In this document: in pieces, positions 22,932 through 32,666 of the stretch
Layout of the letters: the number at the start of each line of letters is the position of its first letter
Numbering within the stretch: position 1 is the first letter of the stretch
Assembly (NCBI GenBank): GCA_002699025.1
Contig: PABA01000004.1
Location: 1-36,021 of the forward strand
Direction of reading: 5' to 3'
Length of the DNA: 36,021 nucleotides
Origin: Sandaracinus sp.
Lineage (GTDB): Bacteria; Myxococcota_A; Polyangia; Polyangiales; Houyiibacteriaceae
The notes under the pieces: generated by a model
What the model was told of the DNA's origin: nothing
Database searches by the model: none
Seen by the model: the letters and a program-made list of their open reading frames with translations, nothing else
Program-made: the position numbers and the translations under genes

Positions 22932-23520
22932 TCTCGCTCCCCTCGAGCTCGCGGCGGCGCCGGTAGGTCTCGGCGTTCTCCTCGATGAGGCGGAGATCGC
23001 GGTTGGCGCGGGCGCGCTCCTCGTCGAGCTCGTCCGTGTGCCAGACCAGACCCCACCAGTCGCCCTCCTCCGCGCGCCAGACGCGCACGGTGGTGCCGCG
23101 CGCCGTGTGCACGATCGTCTCCTCGCCCTCCGTCTCGGTGCGCTCGGGCTTTCCGACGTCGCCCCCGATCGTGCTCCGGCAGGCCGCGTCGCAGCGGCGC
23201 GCGAAGAGCTCGCGCGCGCTCTCCACCTCGGCCGCGTCGCCGAGACGCGCGAGGGCCGCGGCCCGCTCGGCCTCCGGATAGGTCTCGCGAACGAGGCTGG
23301 CGGCGGCGCGCCGATCGTTCACGATGGAGATCATCGCGTGACGCGCGCGCGCGTCGACGATACGAAAGAGCATGGCGGGGTCGTCCCGCTCCACCGCCAG
23401 GGCCGCGTAGGCCATGGCACCCTCCAGGTTGCGCGGATCGGGGGTCCCCCCGAAGCCGCATGCGCCCGCGAGCGCAGCCACGAGGGTCATCGAGAGCAGA
23501 CGAATACCGGCCGGAAACAC
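22906..23520 (-). CDS. Lipoprotein, unknown function
   Basis: 204 aa from a GTG at 23520; the ATG at 23490 is an alternative but gives a very short signal peptide. Lipobox LAGAC. The mature protein is mostly helical with 'AMAYAALAVERDDPAMLFRIV' and 'ALARLGDAAEVESARELFARRC', a central beta-rich segment ('TIVHTARGTTVRVWRAEEGDWWGLVW') and a basic, probably coiled-coil C-terminus. Two Cys ('RRCDAACRS') may pair. No family recognised. It is divergent from the PP2C gene with about 60 bp between starts. Its last codons lie inside a copy of the duplicated segment of the neighbouring repeat-protein gene, so its C-terminus may have been remodelled. Confidence 0.75.
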   Translation of the reverse strand: MFPAGIRLLSMTLVAALAGACGFGGTPDPRNLEGAMAYAALAVERDDPAMLFRIVDARARHAMISIVNDRRAAASLVRETYPEAERAAALARLGDAAEVESARELFARRCDAACRSTIGGDVGKPERTETEGEETIVHTARGTTVRVWRAEEGDWWGLVWHTDELDEERARANRDLRLIEENAETYRRRRELEGSESDAPTKAD

Positions 23521-23529
23521 ACGGGAACC

Positions 23530-23557
23530 TTGACACGACCAGCGTCCCCAAAGGAAT
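23530..23557 (+). promoter_or_regulatory. Possible promoter of the PP2C gene
   Basis: A consensus -35 TTGACA at 23530-23535 is followed after 16 bases by AGGAAT, a weak -10 (three matches). It lies between the divergent lipoprotein and phosphatase genes. Confidence 0.3.
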
Positions 23558-23580
23558 CTGCGACCTGCCCCGGCTGGCCC

Positions 23581-24348
23581 ATGAACTTCATCGCGGCAGG
23601 TCTATCGGACGTCGGGCTCCAACGGGAGCACAACGAGGACAGCTTCTGCATCTTGCCGGAGCATCGGCTGTTCATCGTGGCCGACGGTATGGGTGGTCAT
23701 CGGGCCGGAGACGTGGCCTCCAAGATGGCCACGCACTCGATCGCGTCGTTCTTCCAGGCGACGGCGAACGAGGACGCCACCTGGCCGTTCAGCTTCGATC
23801 CGCACCTGAGCATCGACGAGAACCGGCTCGTGACGGGCATCAAGCTCGCGAACCGGAAGATCTTCGAGGCGTCGATCAAGCACCGCGAGGTCCACGGGAT
23901 GGGCACGACGGTGGTCGGCGCGCTCTTCTCGAAGGACAAGTCGAAGCTCTACGTGGCGCACGTCGGCGATAGCCGCGCCTACCGGATCCGGGGGGGCGAG
24001 ATCACGCAGCTCACGCGCGATCACTCGCTGCTGAACGACTATCTGCTCGTCATGCCCGACATGACGGAGGAGCAGAAGGACGAGCTCCCGAAGAACGTGA
24101 TCACGCGGGCGCTCGGCATGCAGGACTCGGTGGCCGTCGACATGGTCCCAGACGAGCCGCAGGCGGGGGACGTGTACGTGCTCTGCTCCGACGGGCTCAG
24201 CGGGATGATCGACGACGACGAGCTGCTGCGGCTGGTCGGCGAGGCCGGGGACGACATGGAGAAGGCCGCGCACGACCTGGTGGCGGCGGCCAACGCGAAC
24301 GGCGGTGAGGACAACATCACCGTCGTCACGATGCTCTTCACGGATTGA
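23581..24348 (+). CDS. PP2C-type Ser/Thr protein phosphatase (PPM family)
   Basis: 255 aa, typical length for the bacterial Stp/PrpC group. All key motifs are present: 'GLQREHNEDSF' (12-22), 'VADGMGGHRAG' with metal ligand Asp35, 'MGTTVVGAL' (107-115), 'AHVGDSRAYRI' (126-136), 'LTRDHS', 'ITRALGM', 'CSDGL' with Asp204, and 'GGEDNITVV' with Asp244. It removes phosphate from Ser/Thr/Thr-P partners in a metal-dependent way and normally opposes Hanks-type kinases; FHA-domain proteins such as the one at 6586 are typical readers of such phosphorylation. No strong SD precedes the ATG; the start is chosen because the domain begins at once. A short hydrophobic C-terminus is absent, so it is cytoplasmic. 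Confidence 0.95.
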   Translation: MNFIAAGLSDVGLQREHNEDSFCILPEHRLFIVADGMGGHRAGDVASKMATHSIASFFQATANEDATWPFSFDPHLSIDENRLVTGIKLANRKIFEASIKHREVHGMGTTVVGALFSKDKSKLYVAHVGDSRAYRIRGGEITQLTRDHSLLNDYLLVMPDMTEEQKDELPKNVITRALGMQDSVAVDMVPDEPQAGDVYVLCSDGLSGMIDDDELLRLVGEAGDDMEKAAHDLVAAANANGGEDNITVVTMLFTD

Positions 24349-24390
24349 TCTGGGCGCTGCGCGCCCCTACCGCGCGGCCGTGGGCCGCTT

Positions 24391-24554
24391 GGCGGTGTCC
24401 GCTCGCTCCGCTCGCTATCTCGGCCGCTTCGCGGCCCCTACCAGCGGGCCCGTGGGGCCCTCGGCGCGGCGTGGCGGTGTCCGCTCGCTCCGCTCGCTAT
24501 CTCGGCCGCTTCGCGGCCCTTACCAGCGGGCCCGTCGGGCCCTCGGCGCGGCGT
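24391..24554. repeat. 82-bp direct repeat, two units
   Basis: GGCGGTGTCCGCTCGCTCCG begins identical units at 24391 and 24473 (period 82), each with TCGGCCGCTTCGCGGCCC and CAGCGGGCCCGT. A partial earlier copy begins about 24361. It lies directly after the phosphatase stop and is the first part of a 1.1-kb stretch without a gene. Confidence 0.9.
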
Positions 24555-24596
24555 GGCCGCCGCGTCACATGCGTCGGTTCTTCGTCGGTGCGCGAA

Positions 24597-25236
24597 CGCG
24601 GCTCCGTGGGGCCGGGCCACGGGGCAGAGATGGGAGCGCTCCCCCGGCCGGGCGGGGGCTGAAGACGGGCGGCGGCGGAAGTCGTCCAGATGCGCGGTGT
24701 CGTTCGTTCTCCATCTCCGGCGGCGCTTCGGGGTGGCGGGGTGCTTGAGCGCGACTCGCGGGAGACGGCTCCGTGGGTGGGTGGGCTACGGGGCAGAGAT
24801 GGGGGCGCTCCCCCGGCCGGGCGCGCGGTGAAGACGGACGGCGGTGGAGGTCGTCCAGATGCGCGGCGTCGCTCGTTCTCCATCTCCGGCGGCGCTTCGG
24901 GCTGACCGCACGCCTGGACAGGACTCGGGGGAGGCGGCTCCGTGGGCGGGCTACGGGGCAGAGATGGGGGCGCTCCCCCGGCCGGGCGGGGGCTGAAGTC
25001 GGGCGGCGGCGGAGGTCGTCCAGATGCGCGGCGTCGTTCGTTCTCCATCTCCGGCGGCGCTTCGGGCTGACCGTACGCCTGGACAGGACTCGGGGGAGGC
25101 GGCTCCGTGGGTGGGCTACGGGCAGAGATGGGGGCGCTCCCTCGGCCGGGCGGGCGGTGACGACGGGTGGCGGCGAAAGCCGTCCAGATGCGCGGCGTCG
25201 CTCGTTCTCCATCTCCGGCGGCGCTTCGGGCTGACG
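24597..25236. repeat. Tandem array of about 165-bp units, four copies
   Basis: GGGCAGAGATGGG starts units at 24622, 24791, 24956 and 25120 (spacing 169, 165, 164). Each has GCGCTCCCCCGGCCGGGCG, CGTCCAGATGCGCGG, TCGTTCTCCATCTCCGGCGG and a GGCTCCGTGGG junction. A long minus-strand frame crosses it, but the unit lengths are not all multiples of three and the bias is not coding-like, so I treat it as non-coding. Confidence 0.9.
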
Positions 25237-25240
25237 GGGC

Positions 25241-25430
25241 CGCTTCGAGCTCCTGCTCGAGCTGAGGCTGCCGCTCGGGTTCGAGCTCGAGCTCCTGCTT
25301 GCGCTCGGGCTCCCGCTGCAGCTTCGGCTCGAGCTCCCGCCGTAGCTTCGGCTTGGGCTTCCGCTCGAGCTCGGGCTTCCGCTCGGGCACGAGCTTCTGC
25401 GCGAGCTCGGGCCCCGTGCTCGGGCCCCGG
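25241..25430. repeat. Low-complexity GAGCTC/GCTTCCG-rich tract
   Basis: A degenerate hexamer-like tract of GAGCTC, GCTCGGGCTTCC and CTCGGG modules; on the minus strand it would read as an E/R/K/P/L low-complexity peptide. It follows the 165-bp array and precedes the lipoprotein gene at 25489. I see no gene, and any promoter for that lipoprotein must lie at its end. Confidence 0.6.
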
Positions 25431-25488
25431 CGCCGTGCTCTTCGCCCGGCCGCTGGGAATGGTGGGCACGAGTGGGGGTTGAAGACAC

Positions 25489-26136
25489 ATGGCGATGCCG
25501 GGCCTCGGATGGCGGATGGGGCTCGGAGCGCTCGTCGCTCTCGGAATGGGTTGCGGCCGCCCTCCTCCTGCGCCGCTCGTGCCCTTCGACCCCCCTCCGG
25601 CCGGTGCCGTCGGGACGGATGACGACCCGGCCCGCCGCGCGCTCGCGCAGGTCCTGTCGGAGTGTCGGGCGGTCGAGCGCGCGGAGGACGTCACCATCGC
25701 GGCGGAGCGGCGGCGCCAGCGCGCCCTCGCGGTGGCCGCCTACCTCGCGTGGGCCTTGGTGAACGTGCTGATGGCCGCGCGCCCCGCCGAGGAGCGCGAC
25801 GGCGCGCCCATCGCGACCCCGGAGCTCGGAGGCCGGCCGTGCGCAGAAGGCGAGGAGGACCTGGCACGCTGCGGTCCGCCGGCCCCGCGCTTCGACCCCC
25901 TGAACGGGCTCGCTCCCTCCGCGCGGGAGGACTCGCTCCTCGAGCGGCGGCGAACACGCGTGGAGGCGGGCGAGGACGCGCTCGCGCGCGTGGACGCCCT
26001 CCTCACGGAGCGAGGGAGCGGCGACTGGGACGCCGAAGCCTGGCGCCGCTTCGACGCGCTCCTGGATCAGCTTCGGCGCGCTTGCGCCGGCGCGCCGAGC
26101 CTCGAGACGCCACCGCCCCCTGGCGCTCCGGAATAG
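25489..26136 (+). CDS. Lipoprotein with internal membrane-like segment, unknown function
   Basis: 215 aa. Signal peptide with lipobox LGMGC, then a Pro-rich linker. The middle has an Arg-rich helix followed by 'ALAVAAYLAWALVNVLM', hydrophobic enough to sit in a membrane, then a Cys-containing turn and a helical C-terminus ('ALARVDALLTERGSGDWDAE'). No family recognised. It is convergent with the exported protein at 26168, separated by 31 bp. Confidence 0.7.
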   Translation: MAMPGLGWRMGLGALVALGMGCGRPPPAPLVPFDPPPAGAVGTDDDPARRALAQVLSECRAVERAEDVTIAAERRRQRALAVAAYLAWALVNVLMAARPAEERDGAPIATPELGGRPCAEGEEDLARCGPPAPRFDPLNGLAPSAREDSLLERRRTRVEAGEDALARVDALLTERGSGDWDAEAWRRFDALLDQLRRACAGAPSLETPPPPGAPE

Positions 26137-26167
26137 GGCCGCCGGGGGAGGACTCGCTCCTCGGCGC

Positions 26168-26635
26168 TCAGCGGCGGGCGTGCGAGATCACGCTGTCGAT
26201 GGAGGTCACGACCCACTGGCCGCCGCGCTTCACGGCGGTGGCGCGCAGGCCGATGCGGGCCCGGTCGGTCATGGAGAGGGTGCGCGAGAGGAGGACCTCG
26301 TCGTCGCCCTCGAGCTGGAGGTACCAGGCGCCGATGCGCGCCCAGCCGGACTCGTCGACCCAGGGCGCGCTGGGCGTCCCCCGGAGCGCGCCGCGGAGCT
26401 CGGGGGCGACGGTGCCGCGCCCGCGCCGGACGGCGTAGATCAGCGCGCAGCGGATGGCTCGGCCGTCCTCGGGGCGGAGGCGGAAGACGGCGCTCCGCGT
26501 CGTGTCCACGGGGCGGATGGCGATGCCGTTCTGGGGCCAGGGATCGCCCACGGCCTGCCCGGGCGCGCACTGCTGCGCGGCGGCCGGCGGCGCGGCGAGC
26601 AGGGAGATCAGAGCCACGGTGAGGAGCGAGCGCAC
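26168..26635 (-). CDS. Exported protein, unknown function
   Basis: 155 aa from a GTG at 26635; the signal peptide (RSLLTVALISLLAAPPAAAQ) has an AAAQ-type cleavage site. The mature domain is beta-rich with two Cys ('QQCAPGQ', 'RCALIYAVR') and ends 'GGQWVVTSIDSVISHARR', a layout like small periplasmic or NTF2-like domains. No ribosome binding site is clear, and no family can be named. Confidence 0.7.
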   Translation of the reverse strand: MRSLLTVALISLLAAPPAAAQQCAPGQAVGDPWPQNGIAIRPVDTTRSAVFRLRPEDGRAIRCALIYAVRRGRGTVAPELRGALRGTPSAPWVDESGWARIGAWYLQLEGDDEVLLSRTLSMTDRARIGLRATAVKRGGQWVVTSIDSVISHARR

Positions 26636-26751
26636 TGCCGGAGGCTAGCAGCTCCCTCGCCGACGGGCGCGTCGCCCCGCGTCCGAGCGCTCGGCGCGAC
26701 CGCGGGCCAGCCGCTTCCCCCGCCGCGGAGCGGGTGCTATGCAGCGCCGCG

Positions 26752-27258
26752 ATGAAGACCTTCACCATGCGGCACGACGTCGACTGCACCGTCGACGAGT
26801 TCTGGGAGATCATCCACTTCGGGAACTTCAACCACGCCATGTACGAGGACCTCCTCGGCTACGAGTACGAGGTCATCGAGGACGACTTCGACTCGGGCGT
26901 GCGCAAGACCCACATCGTCCCCCACGTGGATGCCCCGAAGGTCCTCGTGAAGGCGCTCGGCGACACGGTCTCCTTCGAGGAGCACGGCCAGCTCCACAAG
27001 AGCGACGACGGCAGCCACCGCTACGAGTTCAACGTCGTCCCGGGCGTCTTCCCGAAGAAGATCTCCATCGCCGGCGAGATGGTCATCGAGCCGAAGGGCG
27101 ACAAGGCCGTCCGGGTCGTGGACTTCCGCATCGGCTGCTCCATCTTCGGCATCGGCAAGATCTTCGAGAGCTTCGTCGCCAAGGAGATCCAGCAGAACTA
27201 CGAGCGCAGCGCGAAGTTCACGAACGAGTACCTCGCGCGCAAGCGCGCCGAGGGCTGA
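26752..27258 (+). CDS. DUF2505 (SRPBCC-like) protein
   Basis: 168 aa from the ATG at 26752; the open frame has a GTG at 26734, but the family starts at 'MKTFTMRHDVDCTVDEFW'. The sequence has the START/SRPBCC-like pattern of the DUF2505 group, with the long open cavity predicted to bind a hydrophobic ligand. No catalytic motif is known. The C-terminus ends in a Lys/Arg-rich helix. It is a stand-alone cytoplasmic gene between a convergent lipoprotein pair and a hydrolase. Confidence 0.85.
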   Translation: MKTFTMRHDVDCTVDEFWEIIHFGNFNHAMYEDLLGYEYEVIEDDFDSGVRKTHIVPHVDAPKVLVKALGDTVSFEEHGQLHKSDDGSHRYEFNVVPGVFPKKISIAGEMVIEPKGDKAVRVVDFRIGCSIFGIGKIFESFVAKEIQQNYERSAKFTNEYLARKRAEG

Positions 27259-27338
27259 GTCGGGACGCAGGAGCGGACCGGGCGGGAGCCCGTCGCTGAC
27301 GCGCGACGGAATCGCGACGGAATCGCGGCGGGGCAGAG

Positions 27339-28214
27339 ATGGCGCGGGTGCACACGGGAACGGTCTCCCTGGGGATCGACGAGCGCGGCGAAGGCGCGCC
27401 GCTCGTCCTGCTCATGGGCCTCGCCTGGCCGCGCACCTACTGGGACGAAGGCTTCTGCGACGCGCTCGCCGCCCGCGGCTTCCGCGTGCTCCGCGTCGAC
27501 CACCGGGACGTCGGCGAGAGCGACTTCCTCGACGTCACGCCGCCCAACATCGGCCGCGTCGTGCAGGCGGCCTTCGCCGGCGAGCCCGTGGACGCGCCCT
27601 ACCTCCTCGCCGACATGGCCCGCGACGTGGTCGGGCTCCTCGACGCGCTCGAGCTCGAGCGGGCCCACCTGGTCGGCGCCTCGCTCGGCGGCATGGTCGC
27701 GCAGACGCTGGCCATCGCGCACCCGGAGCGGGTCGCCTCGCTGACGAGCGTGATGTCGTCGACGGGCGACCCGGAGAAGGTGCTCGCCAGCACGGCGGCC
27801 CTCGACGTGCTCTTCACGCCCATCCCCACCGAGCGCGAGGCCGCCATCGCGCACCAGGTCGAGGCCTTCCGCACGCTGAGCGGGGCGGCCTTCGACGAGG
27901 CGCGGGTCCGGGCGCTGGCGGCGCGGGGCTTCGATCTCCAGGCCCACGTGCCCGGGCTCCAGCGCCAGCAGGGGGCCGCGCGGCAGCTCGTCGCCCTCCT
28001 CGCGTCGGGGCCGCGGGTCGAGGCCCTCCCCGGGGTGGAGGCGCCGAGCCTCGTCGTCCACGGCGCCGAGGATCCGCTCGTCCCGCTCGAGGCGGGCGAG
28101 CAGACGGCGGCGCTGATCCCGGGCGCCGAGCTCCTGGTGCTCGAGGGCATGGGCCACGACGTGGCGCCGCCCTTCTGGGCACCCGTCGCCGACGCCATCG
28201 CCGCGCTCCGCTGA
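27339..28214 (+). CDS. Cytosolic alpha/beta hydrolase
   Basis: 291 aa with no signal peptide. A full catalytic set is visible: the oxyanion region 'LLMGLAWPRTYWDEGF', 'VDHRDVGES', nucleophile 'GASLGG' with Ser115, acid 'HGAEDPLV' with Asp245, and 'GMGHD' with His273. This matches the epoxide-hydrolase/haloalkane-dehalogenase/esterase superfamily; the small lid (residues about 140-200) is helical. The substrate is not predictable. An 80-bp gap with two CGACGGAATCG repeats precedes it. Confidence 0.9.
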   Translation: MARVHTGTVSLGIDERGEGAPLVLLMGLAWPRTYWDEGFCDALAARGFRVLRVDHRDVGESDFLDVTPPNIGRVVQAAFAGEPVDAPYLLADMARDVVGLLDALELERAHLVGASLGGMVAQTLAIAHPERVASLTSVMSSTGDPEKVLASTAALDVLFTPIPTEREAAIAHQVEAFRTLSGAAFDEARVRALAARGFDLQAHVPGLQRQQGAARQLVALLASGPRVEALPGVEAPSLVVHGAEDPLVPLEAGEQTAALIPGAELLVLEGMGHDVAPPFWAPVADAIAALR

Positions 28215-28346
28215 GACCTCCCGCCGTCCTCGCCGACGGGCACGTGCACGTCGACGATCCCCGGCGGAGCGAAGGTGAGACGCGGAGGGCTTCGCGGAGT
28301 CGCCCCACCCTCGACGACCTCGGGCGCGCGACCTATGGTCGCGGCC

Positions 28347-28832
28347 ATGGCGAAGCGTCCCCGCAAGTACTGGCTGATGAAGAGCGAGCCCGACGTCTAC
28401 TCCATCGACGACATGGAGAAGGACGGCGAAGAGGAGTGGGAGGGCGTGCGCAATTACCAGGCGCGGAACTTCATGCGCGACATGAAGGAGGGCGACCTGG
28501 TGATCTTCTACCACTCGAACGCCAAGCCCCCGGGGGCCGTCGGCGTCGTGAAGGTCGTCGGCGAGGCGCACCCCGATCGCGAGCAGTTCGACCCGAAGAG
28601 CAAGTACTACGACCCGAAGTCGAAGAAGGACGACCCGCGCTGGGACGTCGTCGACGTGGGCTTCGTCGAGAAGTTCCCGGAGATCGTCCCGCTGAAGGCG
28701 CTGAAGGAGGCCCCGGAGCTCGAGGGCATGTGGGTCACGCGCAAGGGCATGCGCATCAGCGTCACGCCGGTGGAGAAGGCGCACTTCCGGGCCGTGCTGA
28801 AGATGGCCGGCGCGAAGACGAAGGTGCGCTGA
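28347..28832 (+). CDS. EVE-domain protein (THYN1-like)
   Basis: 161 aa from the ATG at 28347, with an alternative ATG at 28335. The start 'RKYWLMKSEPDVYSIDDM', 'GVRNYQARNFMRDMKEGDLVIFYHSN' and 'GVVKVVGEAHPD' are hallmarks of the EVE/PUA-like fold, which in characterised members binds modified DNA or RNA bases. The aromatic cage residues (Trp, Tyr, Asn) of the ligand pocket appear intact. The protein is complete and cytoplasmic. EVE proteins often accompany restriction or RNA-modification genes, but none are seen here. The next gene starts 26 bases downstream. Confidence 0.92.
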   Translation: MAKRPRKYWLMKSEPDVYSIDDMEKDGEEEWEGVRNYQARNFMRDMKEGDLVIFYHSNAKPPGAVGVVKVVGEAHPDREQFDPKSKYYDPKSKKDDPRWDVVDVGFVEKFPEIVPLKALKEAPELEGMWVTRKGMRISVTPVEKAHFRAVLKMAGAKTKVR

Positions 28833-28858
28833 GCGGCGACGCCGCCCGCGGAGCGTCG

Positions 28859-29719
28859 ATGCGCCTGGCGATCGTCGGTGACGTGCACGAGCTCTGGGAC
28901 GCGGAGGACGCGCCCCTCCTCGACGCCGAGGGCTACGACGCCGTGCTCTTCGTCGGCGACCTCGCCGGCTACACGGTGCGCGGCGGGCTGGCGACGGCCC
29001 GGCGCATCGCGGCGCTCCGCACGCCCGCCTACTGCCTGCCGGGCAACCACGACGCCGTCCACGCGCTCCAGCTCGGCGCGGAGATCTTCCCGCGCTGGGC
29101 GCCGCTCCGGCGCGTGCTCGGGCGGCGCATGCCGGGGCGCGTCGAGGCGCTCCGGGAGGCCCTCGGGCCGGTGCGCCTGACGGGCTACGCGCTCCACGAC
29201 CTCGGCGCCTTCACCCTCCTCGCCGCGCGCCCGCACAGCTGCGGCGGCCCCCGGCTCGCGTACGCGCGCTACCTCCGGCGCGCCTTCGGCGTGGAGGACA
29301 TGGCCGGCTCCGCGGCGAAGCTCCGGGCGCTCGTGGACCGGGCCCCGGCGGAGCGGCCCCTCGTCGTCCTCGCCCACGACGGGCCGACCGGGCTCGGCGC
29401 CGAGCGGGACGCGCCCTGCGGGCGGGACTTCCACCCGGACGGCGGCGACTGGGGCGACCCGGATCTGCGCGCGGCCCTCGACCACGCGGCGGCGACGGGC
29501 AAGCGGGTGGCGGCGGTCTGCTTCGGGCACATGCACCACGGCCTCCGCGGCCAGGGCGGCGATCGGCGCTGGCAGGCGCGCGAGGGCCCGACGCTCTTCG
29601 TCAACGCGGCGCGCGTGCCGCGACACGGGCGGCGGGGGCGGCATCACGTCGCGCTCGAGCTCGAGGGCGGCGCGGCGCGCGTCGAGCCCCGCTGGCTCGG
29701 CCCGCCCGTCGCCCGCTGA
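28859..29719 (+). CDS. Calcineurin-like metallophosphoesterase (TIGR04168-like)
   Basis: 286 aa. Metal-site motifs: 'GDVHELWD' (Asp8, His10), 'VGDLAGY' (Asp34), 'PGNHD' (Asn63, His64), 'LAHDGPTG' and 'CFGHMHH'. The start with a D-x-H and 'LWDAEDAPLLDAEG' strongly resembles the cyanobacterial/plant TIGR04168 group of unknown substrate. It likely hydrolyses a phosphoester in the cytoplasm. It probably shares a transcript with the EVE gene. Confidence 0.9.
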   Translation: MRLAIVGDVHELWDAEDAPLLDAEGYDAVLFVGDLAGYTVRGGLATARRIAALRTPAYCLPGNHDAVHALQLGAEIFPRWAPLRRVLGRRMPGRVEALREALGPVRLTGYALHDLGAFTLLAARPHSCGGPRLAYARYLRRAFGVEDMAGSAAKLRALVDRAPAERPLVVLAHDGPTGLGAERDAPCGRDFHPDGGDWGDPDLRAALDHAAATGKRVAAVCFGHMHHGLRGQGGDRRWQAREGPTLFVNAARVPRHGRRGRHHVALELEGGAARVEPRWLGPPVAR

Positions 29720-29754
29720 GGGCCGCGCCTGCGATCGGCACCCGAGCGACGCGC

Positions 29755-30645
29755 TCAGCGCTCGTGGCAGGTCGCGCAGGCGCGGTCGCCGGTGGCGAAG
29801 AAGATGTCCTCGGGGTCGTTCGAGGGGTCGTCGTCGGCGAAGCGCCGCGCCCGCTCGGGGGCCGCCTCGACCCAGGCCTCGAAGGCGTCGCGGTAGGGCC
29901 AGCGCGCGGCGGCCGGCATCTCGAGGGCCCGCGCGTAGCTCTCCTGGCCCCCCTCGAGGTCGCCGAGGCGGACGCGCAGATCGCCGACGGTCGCGTGGTA
30001 GCCCTCGGGCCCGTGCGGGAAGAGCTCGCCCGTGCGGCAGGTCCAGCTCGTGCCGTCGCCGCAGTCGCCGGCGGCCTCGAGGGGCGCCAGCGTGCGCTGC
30101 GGGAGCCCGCTCTCGAGGGGGCGGTCGGCGAGGGAGACGGCGGCGAGGAAGCTGGTGAAGGAGGGGTCCGCGGCGGCGGCCTCGAGGAGCTCGCGGGTCG
30201 GCTCGGCCATGTCCTCCTCGCGGCTCTCGGCGGCCTGGTAGGCGAAGAAGGCCCGCCAGCCCTCGGCGCTCGGGTTCTCCGGGGCGAGCGCGGCCGCCTC
30301 CTCGAAGGCGCGCGTCGCGCGGATCGCGTAGGGCAGCTCGCGATGCTCGAGGTAGCCGTGGAGGTTCGCGAGGCCGAACCAGAGCTGCGCGCGGGCGTCC
30401 TCGGGGTCGCGATCCAGCGCGCCGGCGAGCGCCGAGAGCGCCTCGGGCCGCTTCTCGGTCGCGCCGTTCATCACCTCCGTGAAGAGCGCGACCGCCTCGG
30501 CCGTGCTCGCGTCCGTCGGCGGCACCCGCAGCCACCAGAAGAAGCCGCCCACGCCGAGCGCCCCCAGCAGGAGCAGCGCCAGGAGGGCGAAGCCCAGGCG
30601 CCGGGGCCAGCGGCGAGTCGGCGTCGTTCGGGGAGCGTCGGGCAC
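29755..30645 (-). CDS. Membrane-anchored TPR-like protein with a C-terminal CxxCH
   Basis: 296 aa from a GTG at 30645. A GTG at 30717 overlapping the upstream gene's stop is possible, but the extra 24 codons have weak codon bias. One membrane helix near the N-terminus ('LGFALLALLLLGALGVGGFF') leaves the rest periplasmic. Helical tetratricopeptide-like pairs follow ('ARAQLWFGLANLHGYLEHRE', 'AFEEAAALAPENPSAEGWRAF'). The last residues are 'DRACATCHER', a haem-c attachment motif at the very C-terminus. It could be a scaffold that presents a single haem, or the Cys pair may be redox active; a distal Met or His ligand is not obvious. It lies 68 bases downstream of the AAA ATPase on the same strand. 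Confidence 0.75.
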   Translation of the reverse strand: MPDAPRTTPTRRWPRRLGFALLALLLLGALGVGGFFWWLRVPPTDASTAEAVALFTEVMNGATEKRPEALSALAGALDRDPEDARAQLWFGLANLHGYLEHRELPYAIRATRAFEEAAALAPENPSAEGWRAFFAYQAAESREEDMAEPTRELLEAAAADPSFTSFLAAVSLADRPLESGLPQRTLAPLEAAGDCGDGTSWTCRTGELFPHGPEGYHATVGDLRVRLGDLEGGQESYARALEMPAAARWPYRDAFEAWVEAAPERARRFADDDPSNDPEDIFFATGDRACATCHER

Positions 30646-30713
30646 CTTCGAGGTATGTGGTCGGCGGGCCGCCCCAGCCAGGGCTCGAGCCGCCTCAGCC
30701 AGGGCGGCCGCGC

Positions 30714-32216
<1,503 letters not shown>

Positions 32217-32373
32217 GGGAGCGAGGGTACACCCGACGGGGACGCCGAGCGCGGGGATGGCGGGTGGCGTGGCGCGCGGAGCGGCGCGAGGGGGGCCGGG
32301 GCGTTCCGGCGGGCGCGCGAGGCCCCTTGGGGTCAGACTCCGGCCCAGAGGGGTCGCGCCCCGACCCGCCGCG

Positions 32374-32413
32374 CGTGTCGCGCGTTTGACACGGCGGGGG
32401 CGAAACCTACACT
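32374..32413 (+). promoter_or_regulatory. Strong candidate promoter with overlapping inverted repeat
   Basis: TTGACA (32386-32391), 16-bp spacer, TACACT (32408-32413): the best consensus promoter I found in the window. An inverted repeat CGTGTC-N8-GACACG (32374-32393) overlaps the -35, so a regulator could act there. It drives the gene at 32438, with a leader of about 18 nt. Confidence 0.65.
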
Positions 32414-32437
32414 CGCGACCCTCGGAGGCTGACTGAT

Positions 32438-32662
32438 ATGGCGAAGCAGGTGGACGATTTCCTGGTGGACAAGCGCATCGTCGAGCGAAACATGAAGAAG
32501 GGGCTGCTCGGCAAGAAGGAGTACGAGCAGTACCTGAAGTCGCTCGCCGACGTGGAGGAGAACGCCGAGGTCGTCGATCTCGAGGCCGAGGAAGAGGCCG
32601 CCGAGGACGAGGCGACCGAGGGTGAGGCCGCGGCGGAGGCCGAGGCCGGGGCGGAGGCCTGA
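32438..32662 (+). CDS. Small acidic-tailed protein, unknown function
   Basis: 74 aa, ATG with CGGAGG (32423-32428) nine bases upstream. Residues 1-40 are basic and folded-looking ('MAKQVDDFLVDKRIVERNMK', 'KEYEQYLKSL'); the last 30 are almost only Glu and Ala. No family recognised. The adjacent DUF1844 gene starts five bases after its stop, so the two form an operon; an RNA- or protein-binding role is only a guess. Confidence 0.75.
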   Translation: MAKQVDDFLVDKRIVERNMKKGLLGKKEYEQYLKSLADVEENAEVVDLEAEEEAAEDEATEGEAAAEAEAGAEA

Positions 32663-32666
32663 GGTC

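Noticed and set aside
24497-25488. Long minus-strand frames with a repeating Pro-rich 'PEAPPEMENERRRASGRPP' peptide
   Set aside because: They translate the 165-bp array; unit lengths of 169, 165 and 164 bp break the frame between units, and codon bias is not gene-like.
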